A stretch of DNA of 64,000 bases from Rutpela maculata (taxonomy: Eukaryota > Arthropoda > Insecta > Coleoptera > Cerambycidae), in NCBI GenBank assembly GCA_936432065.2, contig OW386292.2:125547639-125611638 (forward strand), written 5' to 3'. Each line of letters starts with the position of its first letter. The stretch's first letter is position 1. Made by a program: the position numbers and the translations under genes. The notes under the pieces are model-generated. The model saw only the letters and a list, made by a program, of their open reading frames with translations, was not told the DNA's origin and searched no databases. This document shows positions 1-10,465 of the stretch, piece after piece.

Positions 1-751
1 CAACTGATTATGTATTATCCTCATATCAATCGTGGCATTTGACGACTATATTTAAGTGAACCATGACAATTGTCTAAAATAAACGTATTAAAACGTTTTC
101 TGTGTTTTCCTTCAGTATTTTACTTTTTCAGGAATAAGTGAGATTAAATAAAGATATAATTCTTTAGACAAAATAAATCAATTACAAATGCAATTTGTAA
201 AATCAGTATTAGATAAAGTACAGTCAAATAAAAGCTACCAAAGTAAAATCAACTGTTAAATGAGTGTTTCCAAAATTAAGATAAATAAATCAATCAGTAA
301 ATAGAAACAAGTAATATCAAACTTTATAAAGAATCTGTGTTTTTAACAAAATTACTATCACAACGTAAATTTGGGTCCTACTTTTAAAAAAAAACTAGAC
401 GATCACGTAAACTGCCAAATTTGTATATTTTTCTGTCTCACTCAAAAGAGAGAGATAAATATACGACTGGGGTAGGTGCCGTTTCAGTACTGACTATTCT
501 ACCAACTGAGCTATCTTAGTGACTGTTATTTCGGATGCTAAAAGCAGTATTTATGGTGTATGAAGTCTGTATTATGTGAAATTGAATTTCTAGCTTTATT
601 TAAAATATATGAAAATTTTTCAGTTTCTCTTTTTTTTTCTATTTTTTACGTGTACCCAAACAAACCTGATTTTCGAGTTACTAGTATTTTTATTTATTTA
701 TAATTATTAAGAACTTATTTAATTTAATTAAACTGTCACCAGTGTCACCTG
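1..751. other. AT-rich noncoding stretch
   Basis: I see no credible exon or transposon protein. The only notable piece is a tRNA-like patch listed separately. Base composition is strongly AT-rich with short A and T runs. Confidence 0.5.
475..525 (-). other. tRNA-like A-box fragment
   Basis: On the minus strand, positions 513-502 read TAGCTCAGTTGG, a full match to the RNA polymerase III A-box consensus of tRNA D-arms. I could not find a B box or an acceptor stem at tRNA spacing, so this is a relic or chance match rather than a working tRNA. A tRNA-derived SINE head is possible. Confidence 0.3.
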
Positions 752-850
752 CCCAACAAACAGCCCATCAGCGGGCCATTATTAGGCCGGAAATCAAACT
801 TCTGGCGCAGTGATGGCCCGCTGAAAGGCCGACCTTTAGTGTTTGTAGGG
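752..850. repeat. 99-bp hairpin MITE, copy 1
   Basis: The ends are inverted repeats (CCCAACAAACA at the left, TGTTTGTAGGG at the right). The interior is a second imperfect inverted repeat around GCGGGCCAT and ATGGCCCGC. The closely similar copy at 29356-29464 shows it is a dispersed family. It has no coding capacity. Confidence 0.65.
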
Positions 851-1230
851 TGAGCAGTACGAGTAGTTGTTGAACAACGTAATTATTACATTAATTCAGT
901 GGCGGTTCGTTAAAAAAAAAATGTTTTCCCCAGATCTCGAAATTGAAGAGCAAAGAGGGAGAAATCCGAAAAAAAAATTTTCCTCATCTCAAATTTGATG
1001 AGCGGTGGGGGGGAAGTCAAGAGTCAACTATTTTAAGAATTTAGGTTTTAAGTTGAGGTACTTATACAAACCTGGGAAACGTGTTGGAGAAAAAACATAA
1101 ATAGAATATTTAATGGTCTAAAACAGACCTAAAATTGAAAAAAAGTACATTCGTGCATCAGTTTTATAAGCAATTATTACCTTAAAAAAAACAACTTTTT
1201 TTCGCAATTATTTTAACAAAAAAAAACGGA
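851..1230. other. noncoding gap with a hAT-like end
   Basis: CAGTGGCGGTTCGT at 897 resembles a hAT terminal repeat. The downstream A-rich and G-rich motifs (ATGAGCGGTGGGGG) resemble those inside the hAT-like element at 26604-26950. No matching right end was found, so no element is called. Confidence 0.3.
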
Positions 1231-1313
1231 ATGAGCAGGGGTCGAACCGCCGACCTCGTGACTTGCAAGACGACGCCTTAACTCACTCTACCACTAACCT
1301 TTGTGAGAGTACT
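1231..1313 (-). pseudogene. tRNA-Ala(TGC)-like relic or SINE head
   Basis: Read on the minus strand, this has a D-arm-like GGTTAGTGGTAGAG, an anticodon-arm-like stretch whose loop CTTGCAA would place TGC (alanine) as anticodon, and a good B box GGTTCGACCCC (1248-1238). The D region is longer than in a normal tRNA and I cannot close a convincing 7-bp acceptor stem. It is therefore more likely a tRNA pseudogene or the head of a tRNA-derived SINE than an active gene. Confidence 0.45.
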
Positions 1314-1568
1314 TGCTTAAAGACTTTATAGTGGAGCATGATACGGCTAAATTTTGCTTTTTAATGCATTTTAATCTAATTTTATTGTTAAAAGAACTCG
1401 ATAATTGCACAAATAACTGCCGAATCTTTGCAAACTCTTTCGAATATAAATTATTTTGGATATTGTTAAAAAACATTAACCATAATAAAGTAGCAATATT
1501 AGTACCAGGGTGTACCCCAGGAACTAAGGCTTCGTAGCAAAACCGAAACCGAAAGGATTTGGTACCAT

Positions 1569-2762
1569 ATGTGTTACTTGGGTACCTTAATATATTTTGC
1601 GAGTGATGATATAACTTATTTATATAACACATTAAATATGGAATTAGAGAATATTAGCAAATGGTTAAATGATAATAATTTAAAATTAAATCTAGAAAAG
1701 ACCAAGTACATGATTATAAGTAGTAAATATAATTTACCTAATGATGAGAATAAAAATGTTAGATTGAATGACTATAATATTGAGAAAGTTTATAAATATA
1801 AGTACTTAGGGATCATTATTGATCAAAATTTAACATTTAATGAACACGGAACAATATCTTAAAGAAATTAGCAAAAAAAGTATTTTTCTTTTGTAGAATT
1901 AGTAATTACCTTAGTATAGAAACAAAAATATTAATATATCAACGCTTATTGCACCAAATTTCATGTATTGTCCAACTATTCTCTTTATGTTAAATATTTA
2001 AATTTATATAAAATTTCAAATTAAACAAAACAAAGCGTTAAGAATGATACTTAATTGCAATTTATATACTCCTATCAGAACCATGTTAGATTGTTTAAAT
2101 ATATTGTCTGTGAAGCAGTGTATTATGTTAAATGTGTTTTTATTTATATTCAAGCTAGTAAATAATTTACTGCCGAAACATTTACATGATTATTGCACGT
2201 TTGTGTCGGACATCCATAATTACCCGACACGAAGCTACCAGAATTTTTATGTACAGATGACAAGAACCTGTTTTACTGAAAATCAGTTGTCAGTCCATAT
2301 GCTGAGCTGTAAAAGCCTGACTGGACTGAGGCGGCTCGGCGAGAGAAAGACAGAGGCTGATAACCGTGCCTGGGGGCCCTTATCAACAGACTCGAAGTCT
2401 AGGAAGACCATGTTTGGATGGGGAACCGTGAGGTACACAAAAAGGAGTACTACAATAGACCTTATAGGTCGCAGTGGGGGAAGGCCAATTGCCCACTCCT
2501 TCAGAGTAATCTAAAAAAAAAATCTACCACAGCAAATGAAAGATGTAAAGAATATAAATATTTTCAGAAAGAAATGTGCAGTATATGTGAAAGAGCAATG
2601 GCCAATTTAGGAATTTGTATTTTTATGTATTGTATTTTTTGTGCATGCTGAATGTAGTTTCTATTTCTACTGAAGTGTTTTATGTGTGACTTTATAATTT
2701 ATATTGTAAGGATCTACTTTATATTTAGCTGAGCTAATAAAGAGTATTATTATTATTATTAT
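1569..2762 (+). mobile_element. 5'-truncated non-LTR retrotransposon, RT C-terminal part
   Basis: The frame from about 1590 to 1860 reads like the end of a CR1/Jockey-group reverse transcriptase: NDNNLKLNLEKTKYMIIS, then KYLGIIIDQNLTFNEH. After a frameshift, 2044-2250 continues with the typical tail motifs LVNNLLPKHLHDYC and NYPTRS. The copy ends in AATAAAGAG followed by an (ATT)n tail near 2762, as expected for target-primed insertion. The catalytic YADD block is missing and frameshifts are present, so it is dead. An unrelated A-tailed sequence interrupts it at about 2283-2518. Confidence 0.75.
2283..2518 (+). repeat. A-tailed insertion inside the non-LTR fragment
   Basis: This segment is more GC-rich than its surroundings, shares no reading frame with the host retrotransposon and ends in a run of about 10 A (2510-2520). 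That fits a short retroposed insertion (SINE or 3' end of another LINE). One frame contains EADNRAW and another KKEYYNRPYRSQW, which could be remnants of a retroelement protein. I do not recognise the family. Confidence 0.4.
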
Positions 2763-3053
2763 AATGTACTTGAGCTATGAATAGGAAAAAATATGATGAA
2801 TTTACATATAATAAAATGGCGCAATATGAGTCGAAATTCCTAATTCCTGTATTCCTATCTATCCCTTTCTACAGACCTTAAACTATTAATACAGTAAATT
2901 CTTGTACCAATTGAAATTTGAAATTAATTCAAATCACAAGAAAATAATTTTTTTGAACATATGAAAACCCAGATGATGGCAACTTTGAGTCTGTTTTCTA
3001 GGGTATCCTGTAGCCCCAAAAAAATTTGACTGCATATGATTGTTCCGTAAGTG
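2763..3053. other. noncoding intron or intergenic sequence
   Basis: AT-rich with no recognisable exon or repeat ends. Confidence 0.4.
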
Positions 3054-4933
3054 ACAATTGGGTTGTTGCACTAAGTTAAAATTTGAGGAGAATCTATGTT
3101 AAACAATAACAATTATTCATAAAAAATCGTTAGAAACATGTAGAAGTTGAAAAGAAAGTCTTATAATATTATAATATTAATTACAAAAATACATGCATTT
3201 AAAACGGAGATGACATAATAACGGCAGTCTGTAGAGAAGTTAGTTATAAAACGACGAGAAGCGGGTACTATCGCTGATAGCGACGGAGAAAAAAGACAAT
3301 CACGACAGTTTAATCTGACATTATATTTAACGTCAAATTCAACTGACGTTCACAGGTTACAATTCGGTATAGTTTAACAGCATCTAGTTATGGATAAATA
3401 TAAGTACAGATAGTGTTTTCTGCCGTACTGTGTAAATAATACCACCAATTCACCAGAAAAACTGTTGTGTTCCAATAATAAACGCTGAACGTAATAATGA
3501 ATGATTCAAAGCCACCAGAGAAGGACCAATGCTTCTTATTGTGGAGACCATTTCAATGTCAAGTAAAGTAACAAATTACAATGTATTCTAAGCGTTTTAT
3601 TTGTGGTAAGTTGTATCTTAATGTAGGAATTTGATTTTTAATATAGGTTTATGTTGTAGGAAAAACGGCCGCATTACAAGACTTGTATGGCGTTCTAGCT
3701 GTTACAAATTTAAATTACCCGCCAAACTAGTGGATAAAACAGGGTGTATTACTGTATTCTTAACGACTCTAGATTAAAATGTTATTCATGCTTTGACTTC
3801 CTAAAAGGAGGGAAATGGCTTTAATCTGCTTTTATGTATTTTATCTAGTTTATGTTGGAATAAAGTGCAGTTGTTTTTGTTAGCTATTGATTATTTATGA
3901 AGCTCCCTAGATGCCCCATAATACTAGGATGATCAATAAATTAAGAAAGGAAATTTAAAAACTCGCCGTTGAAAAACTATATGAAACAAACTGTGAAAGT
4001 CGTCTAAAGTCGGTGAACACAATCAGTCGGAAATGGCTATGAATGCGTTGGATTGTAGTTATAAATGCCCTTTGAATTATGTGTGTTATAAATACATATC
4101 ATTGTTTATTGCTTAGATAGATACTAGCATAAAGTACTTACCTATTTATTATTTTTTGTTATAATAAGTACAGACCTTTCTTGATATTTTCGTAAGTCTT
4201 ATTCTGACTCTTCTTAGAAGTGGAATGGATAATAGATAATTTCTTTAGTAGATAAACTTATTTTGTTGTTTTCAGTCAGATACGCATGTATACAGTTAAT
4301 AAGATATAAAACAATGAAAAGGAAATATTTAATAAAATACAAAGTATAGTTAACAAATTCATCTAAATTAAATAATAAAATACATATTAGACATATTATG
4401 TAATATTGATAAGATAAAGGAAGTTCTTGCAGAAATTACAATAGTTTGTACTGTCTATAGCAGCTGTAACGCAAGTACCTTGCAGCTTTTGCACTTCCAA
4501 CCATTGCAATGTCAAAACGATCGTCTCTTTTTAAAAATTCGCTGACCATAAATATATCTACTGCAAGTAGAATGTCAGAATTAGCTTTTACAGATATTCT
4601 GCCTTAGTCGTTTTGTAAAAAAATATTAACAATAACTGCAAACATCAATCACTGCTAGCTAAACGTCAAATTTAATTTTGACATATGAGGTTATTTTCTT
4701 TCTTGTCAGCAATGTCAACTTATTCGTCTTCATCTGTTCTGCTTATAAGTTCACATCTAACTGCCGTTATGATGTTACTACCGTTTTCGCGGCACATTCA
4801 AATAGTCGAAGTTTAACAATTTTTTAAAATATGTTGCGCTAAGAATTTTTCTTCCAAATTAAATATAGAACTAAATTAAGTCCTCCACTACCATATTTCA
4901 CCATTTTTGAAAATTCGTCAACAACCCAATTGT
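3054..4933 (+). mobile_element. 1.9-kb TIR element with a THAP-domain relic
   Basis: The outer ends are a 15-bp inverted repeat: ACAATTGGGTTGTTG at 3054-3068 and its complement at 4919-4933. A second inverted block further in pairs CATAATAACGGCAG (about 3213) with CTGCCGTTATGATG (about 4762). A decayed THAP DNA-binding domain lies near the left end, as in P-superfamily and some other THAP-bearing transposases. No clear target duplication was found. Most of the interior has no open frame, so this is an old, non-functional copy. Confidence 0.5.
3390..3580 (+). pseudogene. THAP-type zinc-finger relic
   Basis: From the ATG at 3390 the frame gives MDKYKYR, a stop, then CFLPYCVNN with SPEKLLC shortly after. 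After frameshifts and further stops come FKATR and NASYCGDHFNV. THAP domains follow C-x2-4-C ... W/F-x-x-A-x-R ... C-x2-H-F, and the order and spacing of these fragments match. At least two stops and one shift break it. The short frame starting at 3497 also looked like a first exon with a splice donor, but its residues do not fit the next zinc-finger exon, so the THAP reading is preferred. Confidence 0.4.
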
Positions 4934-5024
4934 ACATAAAAATTTAAGAAAACCTGCTACGACTCAAGATCTCTCTTGTTCGGGTGCCATGTCCTTCACA
5001 GTAAATTTAATTTTTTTTCTTTAG

Positions 5025-5210
5025 GCAAAGACGAAGGGTGATTTGAACAAACATACGAAGGGCCACAAAAGTATAGAGGAACTGAAAATGCATAAATGTG
5101 ATATTTGCCCTTTCCAAACAAGACATAGGTATTCCTTACACAATCATCAGCTAACGCACCAAGCCCCGGATGAAGATAATATGCATCCTTGCGATTTGTG
5201 CTCATACCAG
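5025..5210 (+). CDS. Zinc-finger gene 1, internal exon a
   Basis: Part of a C2H2 zinc-finger protein, presumably a nuclear DNA-binding regulator. The exon follows a good acceptor (TTTTCTTTAG, ending at 5024) and ends at a CAG/GTATTT donor (5210/5211); both junctions are phase 0. Its 62 codons begin with the helix half of a finger (DLNKHTKGHK), continue with one complete finger (CDICPFQ ... HNHQLTH), and end with the knuckle of the next (HPCDLCSYQ). That knuckle completes in frame with exon 8399-8680. The preceding exon, which must supply a C2 knuckle, is not identified in 1-5024. Confidence 0.8.
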
Positions 5211-5285
5211 GTATTTATTAATTTTCTCTTGTCATAATAATGCCATAATAATGCCATACTTGAAATATATGAAATTTTTAAATTA

Positions 5286-7735
5286 CTCAGGTGTGAGAAT
5301 TATAATTATGTAAATTTTGCTTTACAATGTGTGTGAGACATATGCAAAATATATATAGATGGAACTGTAAGAATTCGCATTTGGATATAATTATTCACAC
5401 AGGAATCTCTATAGCTGAGGCTGAGACTGCTTAATATTCTAACAGCTTTTCTTTGTAATGCAAAAACTCTACTGACACAGGACTCATGACCCCATGCCAA
5501 TATTGCATAAGATATTTCTAAAAAGGGTATGAAATGCTGTTACTAAAACAGGCTTGGATACTATTTTTGATAGATTACGGAGTACATATATGGATGATGT
5601 GATGATATCTTATTGCAAACAATATCTACATGTTTATACCAAGTCAGCCTTTGATCTAAATAAATTCAAAGAAATTTTACACATTGGGGATTGTTTATTG
5701 AAGATGTGTCATGTAAGGAAAAGTACATTGTTTTCGTTTTAGAGTGGTTGAGACATAATTTATTTATTTATTTATTTATTTATACTGCATATAAACAGGT
5801 ATTCCCTAGTTACATATATACAGTGAAACACAGAAAAAACAATAAATACAGGCTTGAGTACAACATACTGTAAATAATAATGAATAACAATCAACTACAA
5901 TAACAATAATAAAAACATTCGCAGTATAAGTACATGACATGACTAAAAAGAAAACTAAATATTTATGTTATCTTATCACAGATAGTTTTGACTTTAATTT
6001 GTTTCTGTTGATATTAAACGTATCTGCATCACAGATTATATCATTGACTGCCGATGAACATCTTTCAACAGGTGAGTTTGTATTTGCAGATGTGTTAAAC
6101 ATACAATCTCTCCTCCTTAGTCTGACGTCTGGTACATGAAAGCTTAAGGCACCTAGAATTTCAGGTGCATCTATTTTGTTATATAAAATATCAAATATAA
6201 ATAATATTTAAATGTTTTTACGGCGTTTAGTAAGAGAAGTTACATTAAATTCTGTTAGCTGACTTTGATAGGATATTAAGAAAGGCCATATTCTATGTTT
6301 CTTAAAATACATAGATCTTAAAAACATTTTTTGGACTTTTTCCAGCATATCAGTGTAAAGAAATGCTCTTGGAGACCATATAATGCAACAATATTCAAGT
6401 TTAGAGCGTACATATGAATTAAACAACATAATGCAGGTGCTGTAACTAAAATCTTTACTCGATCTAAGATTAAATCCTAATTTCCTATAGCATTCAGAGG
6501 TCAGAGCTATTATGTGATCGTTAAATGAAAAATGGTTGGTGAACAAGACGCCAAGATCTTTAATTTCATTTAGTCTCTCAATTTGAATATCGTTGATAAC
6601 ATATGCCACTACGACAGGATCTTTCTTTTTCGTATAGGATATAATTTTGCATTTCGATTCATTCAAGACTAAGTCATTGTCTTTACAGAACGTAGAAATG
6701 GCCTCAAGGTCACTTTGTAACCTTTCAATGTCTTTTAGTGTGTTAATTTGGAGAAACAATTTTAAATCATCTGCATATAATAAAAATCTTGAGTGCTTAA
6801 TATAAGTGGAGATATCATTGACAAACATTACAAAAAGCAAGGGCCCCAATATCGAACCCTATGGTACCCCAGATGTTGGTATAAAGGTATGTGAATAACA
6901 GTCATTAAATTTGACAAAATGTGGTCGATTAGTGAGGTACGATAATAAAAACTGCAATAAGTCGTCATCAATAGAGAACCCTGTAATTTCGTTAATAATA
7001 CTTTATGGTTAACTCTATCAAATGCTTTTGATAGATCATTATATACAGTGTCTATCTGGGATTCCCCTATTTTATGAGCGACATAATCAGAAAATACACA
7101 TAAATTACTAACAGTAGATCTTTTGCTAACAAAACCATGTTGTTGTTCAATAAGGACTGATGAGGCATGGAAATTTGTGACCTTCGTGCATCTGCTAGTG
7201 ATATTTTTAATGTATTTACATTTTTGTTTTTGTTGATCACGGTAGTATCATCAGCAAACATGATGAAGTCAGTGCTGGGGTCACTAGTCGATATATCATT
7301 AATGTGGATTAAGAATAACAAAGGACCCAGCACTGATCCTTAAGGTATTCCTTGAGTAATGGATCTAAGATCTGAGTTTCTTCCTTTGAAGGACACAAGT
7401 TGTTGTCGGTCTTTTAGATAAGATTCTATAAGCTGAATACTATTCCTAGAGAAATTATAATATTTTAGTTTACTAATCAATATACTAGCAGATACACAAT
7501 CGAAGGCTTTGGTTAGATCGCAAAAGCTGTGTGGTTGCCTTTTTCATACCCTTCATTTAAGAGTGAAATTAATTTATTAATAACAGCTGTAGTTGATAAT
7601 GAGTTTCTAAATCCAAATTGTTGCCTATTGAAAAGATTATTACTCTCAAAGTGTTCATAAATTTTTGTCTTTAATAGTTTTTCAAATAACTTTTACTAAT
7701 ATGGGTATCAAGGATATTGGCCCAAAATTACAGCA
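5286..7735 (-). mobile_element. CR1/Jockey-group retrotransposon B, split by element A
   Basis: Read on the minus strand from 7735, the RT fragments come in order: GPISL near 7725, QQFGFRNSLST near 7620, the GSVLGPLLF block near 7330 and FMFADDTTV near 7250. The frame is then interrupted at about 7156. The missing C-terminal part lies at 5754-5286, with YNNYIQMRILTVPS-like and AWGHESCVSRVFALQRKAV motifs. The same family occurs uninterrupted at 57790-58325, which shows how the two halves join. Stops and frameshifts are common, including one right before GSVLGPLLF, so it is inactive. It lies in an intron of zinc-finger gene 1. Confidence 0.75.
5755..7155 (-). mobile_element. CR1-like retrotransposon A inserted in element B
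   Basis: A 5'-truncated copy on the same strand as its host element. RT motifs on the minus strand are QHGFVSKRSTVSNL (about 7140), LSKAFDRVNHKVLL (about 7030), a block ending in GSILGPLLF (about 6860), LLYADDLKLF (about 6770) and the long open C-terminal part 6849-6208 with VRSKLEYCCIIWSP and LEKVQKMFLR. A stop (CCATAG) precedes GSILGPLLF and a frameshift lies near 6970. The 3' end carries a (TAAA)n tail, seen as (TTTA)n at 5757-5784, typical of CR1-like elements. Confidence 0.75.
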
Positions 7736-8398
7736 AAATTATAAAATATCTTATAAAACAGTTAAGAAATTATTTTAGAAACGTTTCCGGGATTAAGCTA
7801 TAAAACTAAATAATTTTATAACGCTTTTTTAGTAATGTTCGGCAGTATTTTCAGCATCATAATAAAGATATATAAAAATGATTTTATAGTTATTTTCTAT
7901 TATCTTATAAAACAGTTGTATTAAAGCACTATTTGGGATAGTTTTGCTGTTGAAAGTAAATTGTTGTTCCAGAGGTTGCTACATAATTATTATATAGCGT
8001 TGCAATCTACTGCAATATGCCAACGGCAGTAAAGTTGTTACAAAATAAAATTGTTTAAGTGAACATAAAAATGCTGGTGTTAACTATGCAATAAAATATA
8101 TTTGAAACAATTGATTGCCTGTGTCAGCTGTGTGTTTATATTTTATAATAATAGATAATAATATTGGTAAACAGATTTTCACAACATTTATTTTATGGTA
8201 GTAATTTAACCCATAGTTAAGTTTAAATTTTGAATGATTAAAAGTGAGTTTAACATGCTTAAAGGCATTAAAATGTTGAAACTCATCAAACAACCTTAGC
8301 TGACCTTGGGGCAATCCCATTGGCATTGTCATCAAGAAAATAGTTTTTTTCTGCATAAAACTTCCTTATTGGTAGGAATAAGTTTTCTATTTCCCTAG
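7736..8398. other. Intron of zinc-finger gene 1
   Basis: AT-rich. The block 7725-7930 repeats motifs such as CTTATAAAACAG and TTTTATAGTTATT that resemble the composition of the large palindrome arms at 10466-16456, but I could not delimit an element. No exon is seen before 8399. Confidence 0.4.
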
Positions 8399-8680
8399 GG
8401 GAAGACCAGAAAACTTCTCACTCTCCACCAGAGGATCCACAGAAGGCCCGAAGAATCTAAAATGTACAAATGCAAAGAGTGCCCATATCAGAGCAGAAAT
8501 AGCGCCAATCTCAAGAGGCATGCTTTGCAGCATAAGAGCATCGATGAACTGACTTTTTTCCAGTGTGCTAAATGTGAATATCGTGGTAATAGCAAGGATC
8601 GACTGAGGACCCATTATAATAACGTTCATAAGAATCCTGAAGAAGTCAAGTGGCAAAAATGCAACGTATGTGATTTCCAG
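8399..8680 (+). CDS. Zinc-finger gene 1, internal exon b
   Basis: The acceptor is TATTTCCCTAG (ending 8398) and the donor is TTCCAG/GTAAAT (8680/8681), both phase 0. The 94 codons give the helix half GKTRKLLTLHQRIH, which completes the CDLCSYQ knuckle of the previous exon. Two full fingers follow (YKCKECPYQ ... RHALQH and FQCAKCEYRG ... THYNNVH), then the knuckle QKCNVCDFQ of a finger finished in exon 10001-10234. All zinc ligands are present. The donor is a strong consensus match. Confidence 0.85.
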
Positions 8681-9115
8681 GTAAATGAAAACGTTGTTAA
8701 ATTAACTTTTTTTTTCTTTCAAGAAGAGGAACTCCCCTTCCCCTCATGGGCTGCCCATTGCTAGAATGTGTCTGAATGTCAGACTCAACTGACTAAAACC
8801 CCTCCTCGTCTCGTCTATAAAAATACTCGTCTATAAAAATACTTCAAGGGCACTGTAGCCTCTTGGGCTTATTGTGCTTTCCCTGTCTTAATTTACACTG
8901 CCCATTTTAGTAAGCCTGTGCTACCGACATGGTGATTCAGGTCTGAAAATGGGCAAGTTTTGATAGTTTCCGGGTCTGTTTGTGTTTGCTCGTAAATATT
9001 ATGTCTTGTGTGATCCAGTGCCTCGGAGTCTTATATACTACGCTCCACAATTTCTGGTACCTTACCGCACAGTCTCCAGTTAAGGTCAACAACAAACTTT
9101 CCAATTGCGTGTAGG
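8681..9115. other. Intron of zinc-finger gene 1, first part
   Basis: No open frame of interest. It contains a small direct duplication of CTCGTCTATAAAAATACT (about 8814-8846). Confidence 0.4.
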
Positions 9116-9755
9116 CAGTGCCGGATTGTGGGCGCAAGGGCTCACCGGGAAAATTATGCAGGGAGGCCCAGACTAGAGATGTGGAAAGTCTGGAGGTGTA
9201 TCCCCAGCACCTCAGGCACCATTTCAGAAAATTAAGTTAAAAGGAAAAAAATTATATGAATCTAAGACTTGGTAGCACGAAAATATTTTTTATTTTTTCT
9301 CCGAATATCAGTGCAAGTTTTATTTTAAAATCGTACATAAAAATAAACATACACAAAAAAATAGCTTTTTATAAAATATATAATAAAAAACTCTTAAAGT
9401 TAATATTAAACAGGAAACAACAAACAAACAAACCATTATGCGCACAAAAGGTAACGAATATATTTCTTTTAAAAAATGTTAGACATCTCACTAAAATAAA
9501 CTTAACATTTTGTTACTTTCAAACTGAAAGTGGTGCAGAAAGTTTCTTTAGTTTCTTAGCCAGGGTATCAATTATTAATTCATAATCAAAATTTTCTAAT
9601 AAATCCCATTCAACACTCATAATTAGAAATGCTTCTAACCTCTCCTGACCCAATAACGATCTTAAACTGCTTAATATAATTTTGAGCTTGCTGAAAACTT
9701 TTTCGCAAGACACTTGTGTTGCAGGCAATATAAAAATTGGAGCATGCTGCACAGT
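9116..9755 (-). mobile_element. hAT transposon 3' end with hATC domain
   Basis: The minus-strand frame 9752-9519 encodes a peptide typical of the hAT-family C-terminal dimerisation domain: FILPATQVSCEKVFSKLK, RSLLGQERLEAFLIMSV and EWDLL. The position 9116 end reads CAGTGCCGGATT, a hAT-like terminal repeat at the expected distance past the stop codon. The N-terminal part and the other terminus are missing, so this is a truncated copy in a gene 1 intron. Confidence 0.75.
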
Positions 9756-9837
9756 GAAGATTATATTTTTCTAAAATGTTTAGACCTATTGTGTTTTAAC
9801 ATAGTCACTGTATTGTAAAAATCTATTACTGTATAAA

Positions 9838-9918
9838 AATTTAAAAATAGGCAGAAGGACCTCGGTCATTAGTCTACTGAATTATTTATGATTCAATAAA
9901 GTCATTTATTATTATTTA
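9838..9918 (+). repeat. Retroposon 3' tail
   Basis: GGCAGAAGGACCTCGGTC, then AATAAAGTC and an (ATT)n run. A reverse-oriented relative at about 60703-60770 shows the same order, so this is the 3' end of a dispersed LINE or SINE family. No coding part is attached. Confidence 0.45.
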
Positions 9919-10000
9919 AACCTACTTTACTCTATACACTTTGACATAAAAATCTGAGGCTCTCGTATTTTCTCTAAAACAATAATTTTTTTATTTCCAG

Positions 10001-10234
10001 ACTAGGCAACTCGGTAACCTGAAGAGACATATGCTCAGCCACATGGATCCTGCCGAGGTGAATAAATTCAAATGTGACCATTGTCCGTTCAAGGCAAAAA
10101 CCAAGCAGGAAGTCAAAGCACATGCAGTGATGCATTCGAATGTATATCTGAAATGTGACTGGTGCGATTATCAAACCAAGTTTCGTGCTACGCTCTTTCA
10201 TCATCGGAAGCAGAAGCATCCCAATAGGGTATAA
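10001..10234 (+). CDS. Zinc-finger gene 1, probable last exon
   Basis: The acceptor TTTTATTTCCAG ends at 10000, phase 0. The exon supplies the helix TRQLGNLKRHMLSH for the CNVCDFQ knuckle of exon b, then two complete fingers (FKCDHCPFKA ... HAVMH and LKCDWCDYQT ... HHRKQKH). The frame ends PNRV-stop with TAA at 10232-10234. Splicing at AGG/GTATAA (10228/10229) is possible but the donor is weak. Its phase 0 could not join exon 51475, which needs two preceding bases. I see no canonical AATAAA in the next 230 bases. Confidence 0.8.
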   Translation, partial: TRQLGNLKRHMLSHMDPAEVNKFKCDHCPFKAKTKQEVKAHAVMHSNVYLKCDWCDYQTKFRATLFHHRKQKHPNRV

Positions 10235-10465
10235 TATGAACAGTAACTAATTAGAGTAACAGTGTACTAGATGATCATGGCCTTGACCAGAGGGCTGCAT
10301 CAGCTGGCAACACATATCTATCAGTATGGAAATCGCAGGCTCAACATGCACTTGACCACATTGACCAAGTACCTGTTGAGCTTACTTAGCGAAAGCATAT
10401 AAAACATTAATCTTTACATATGCATTTTCGTCAATATCTTGAGAACTAAGTGATGTAGGGCATAA
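10235..10465. other. 3' flank of zinc-finger gene 1
   Basis: Possible 3' UTR. No canonical polyadenylation hexamer was seen; only TATAAA and ATTAAT variants near 10400. Confidence 0.3.

Noticed and set aside
897..1030. Complete hAT element starting CAGTGGCGGTTCGT
   Set aside because: No matching right terminus or target duplication was found.
3497..3564. Short ATG exon ending in CAA/GTAAAG as the first exon of gene 1
   Set aside because: Its last residues (WRPFQCQ) lack the C2 knuckle needed by exon 5025. The overlapping frames read better as a decayed THAP domain.
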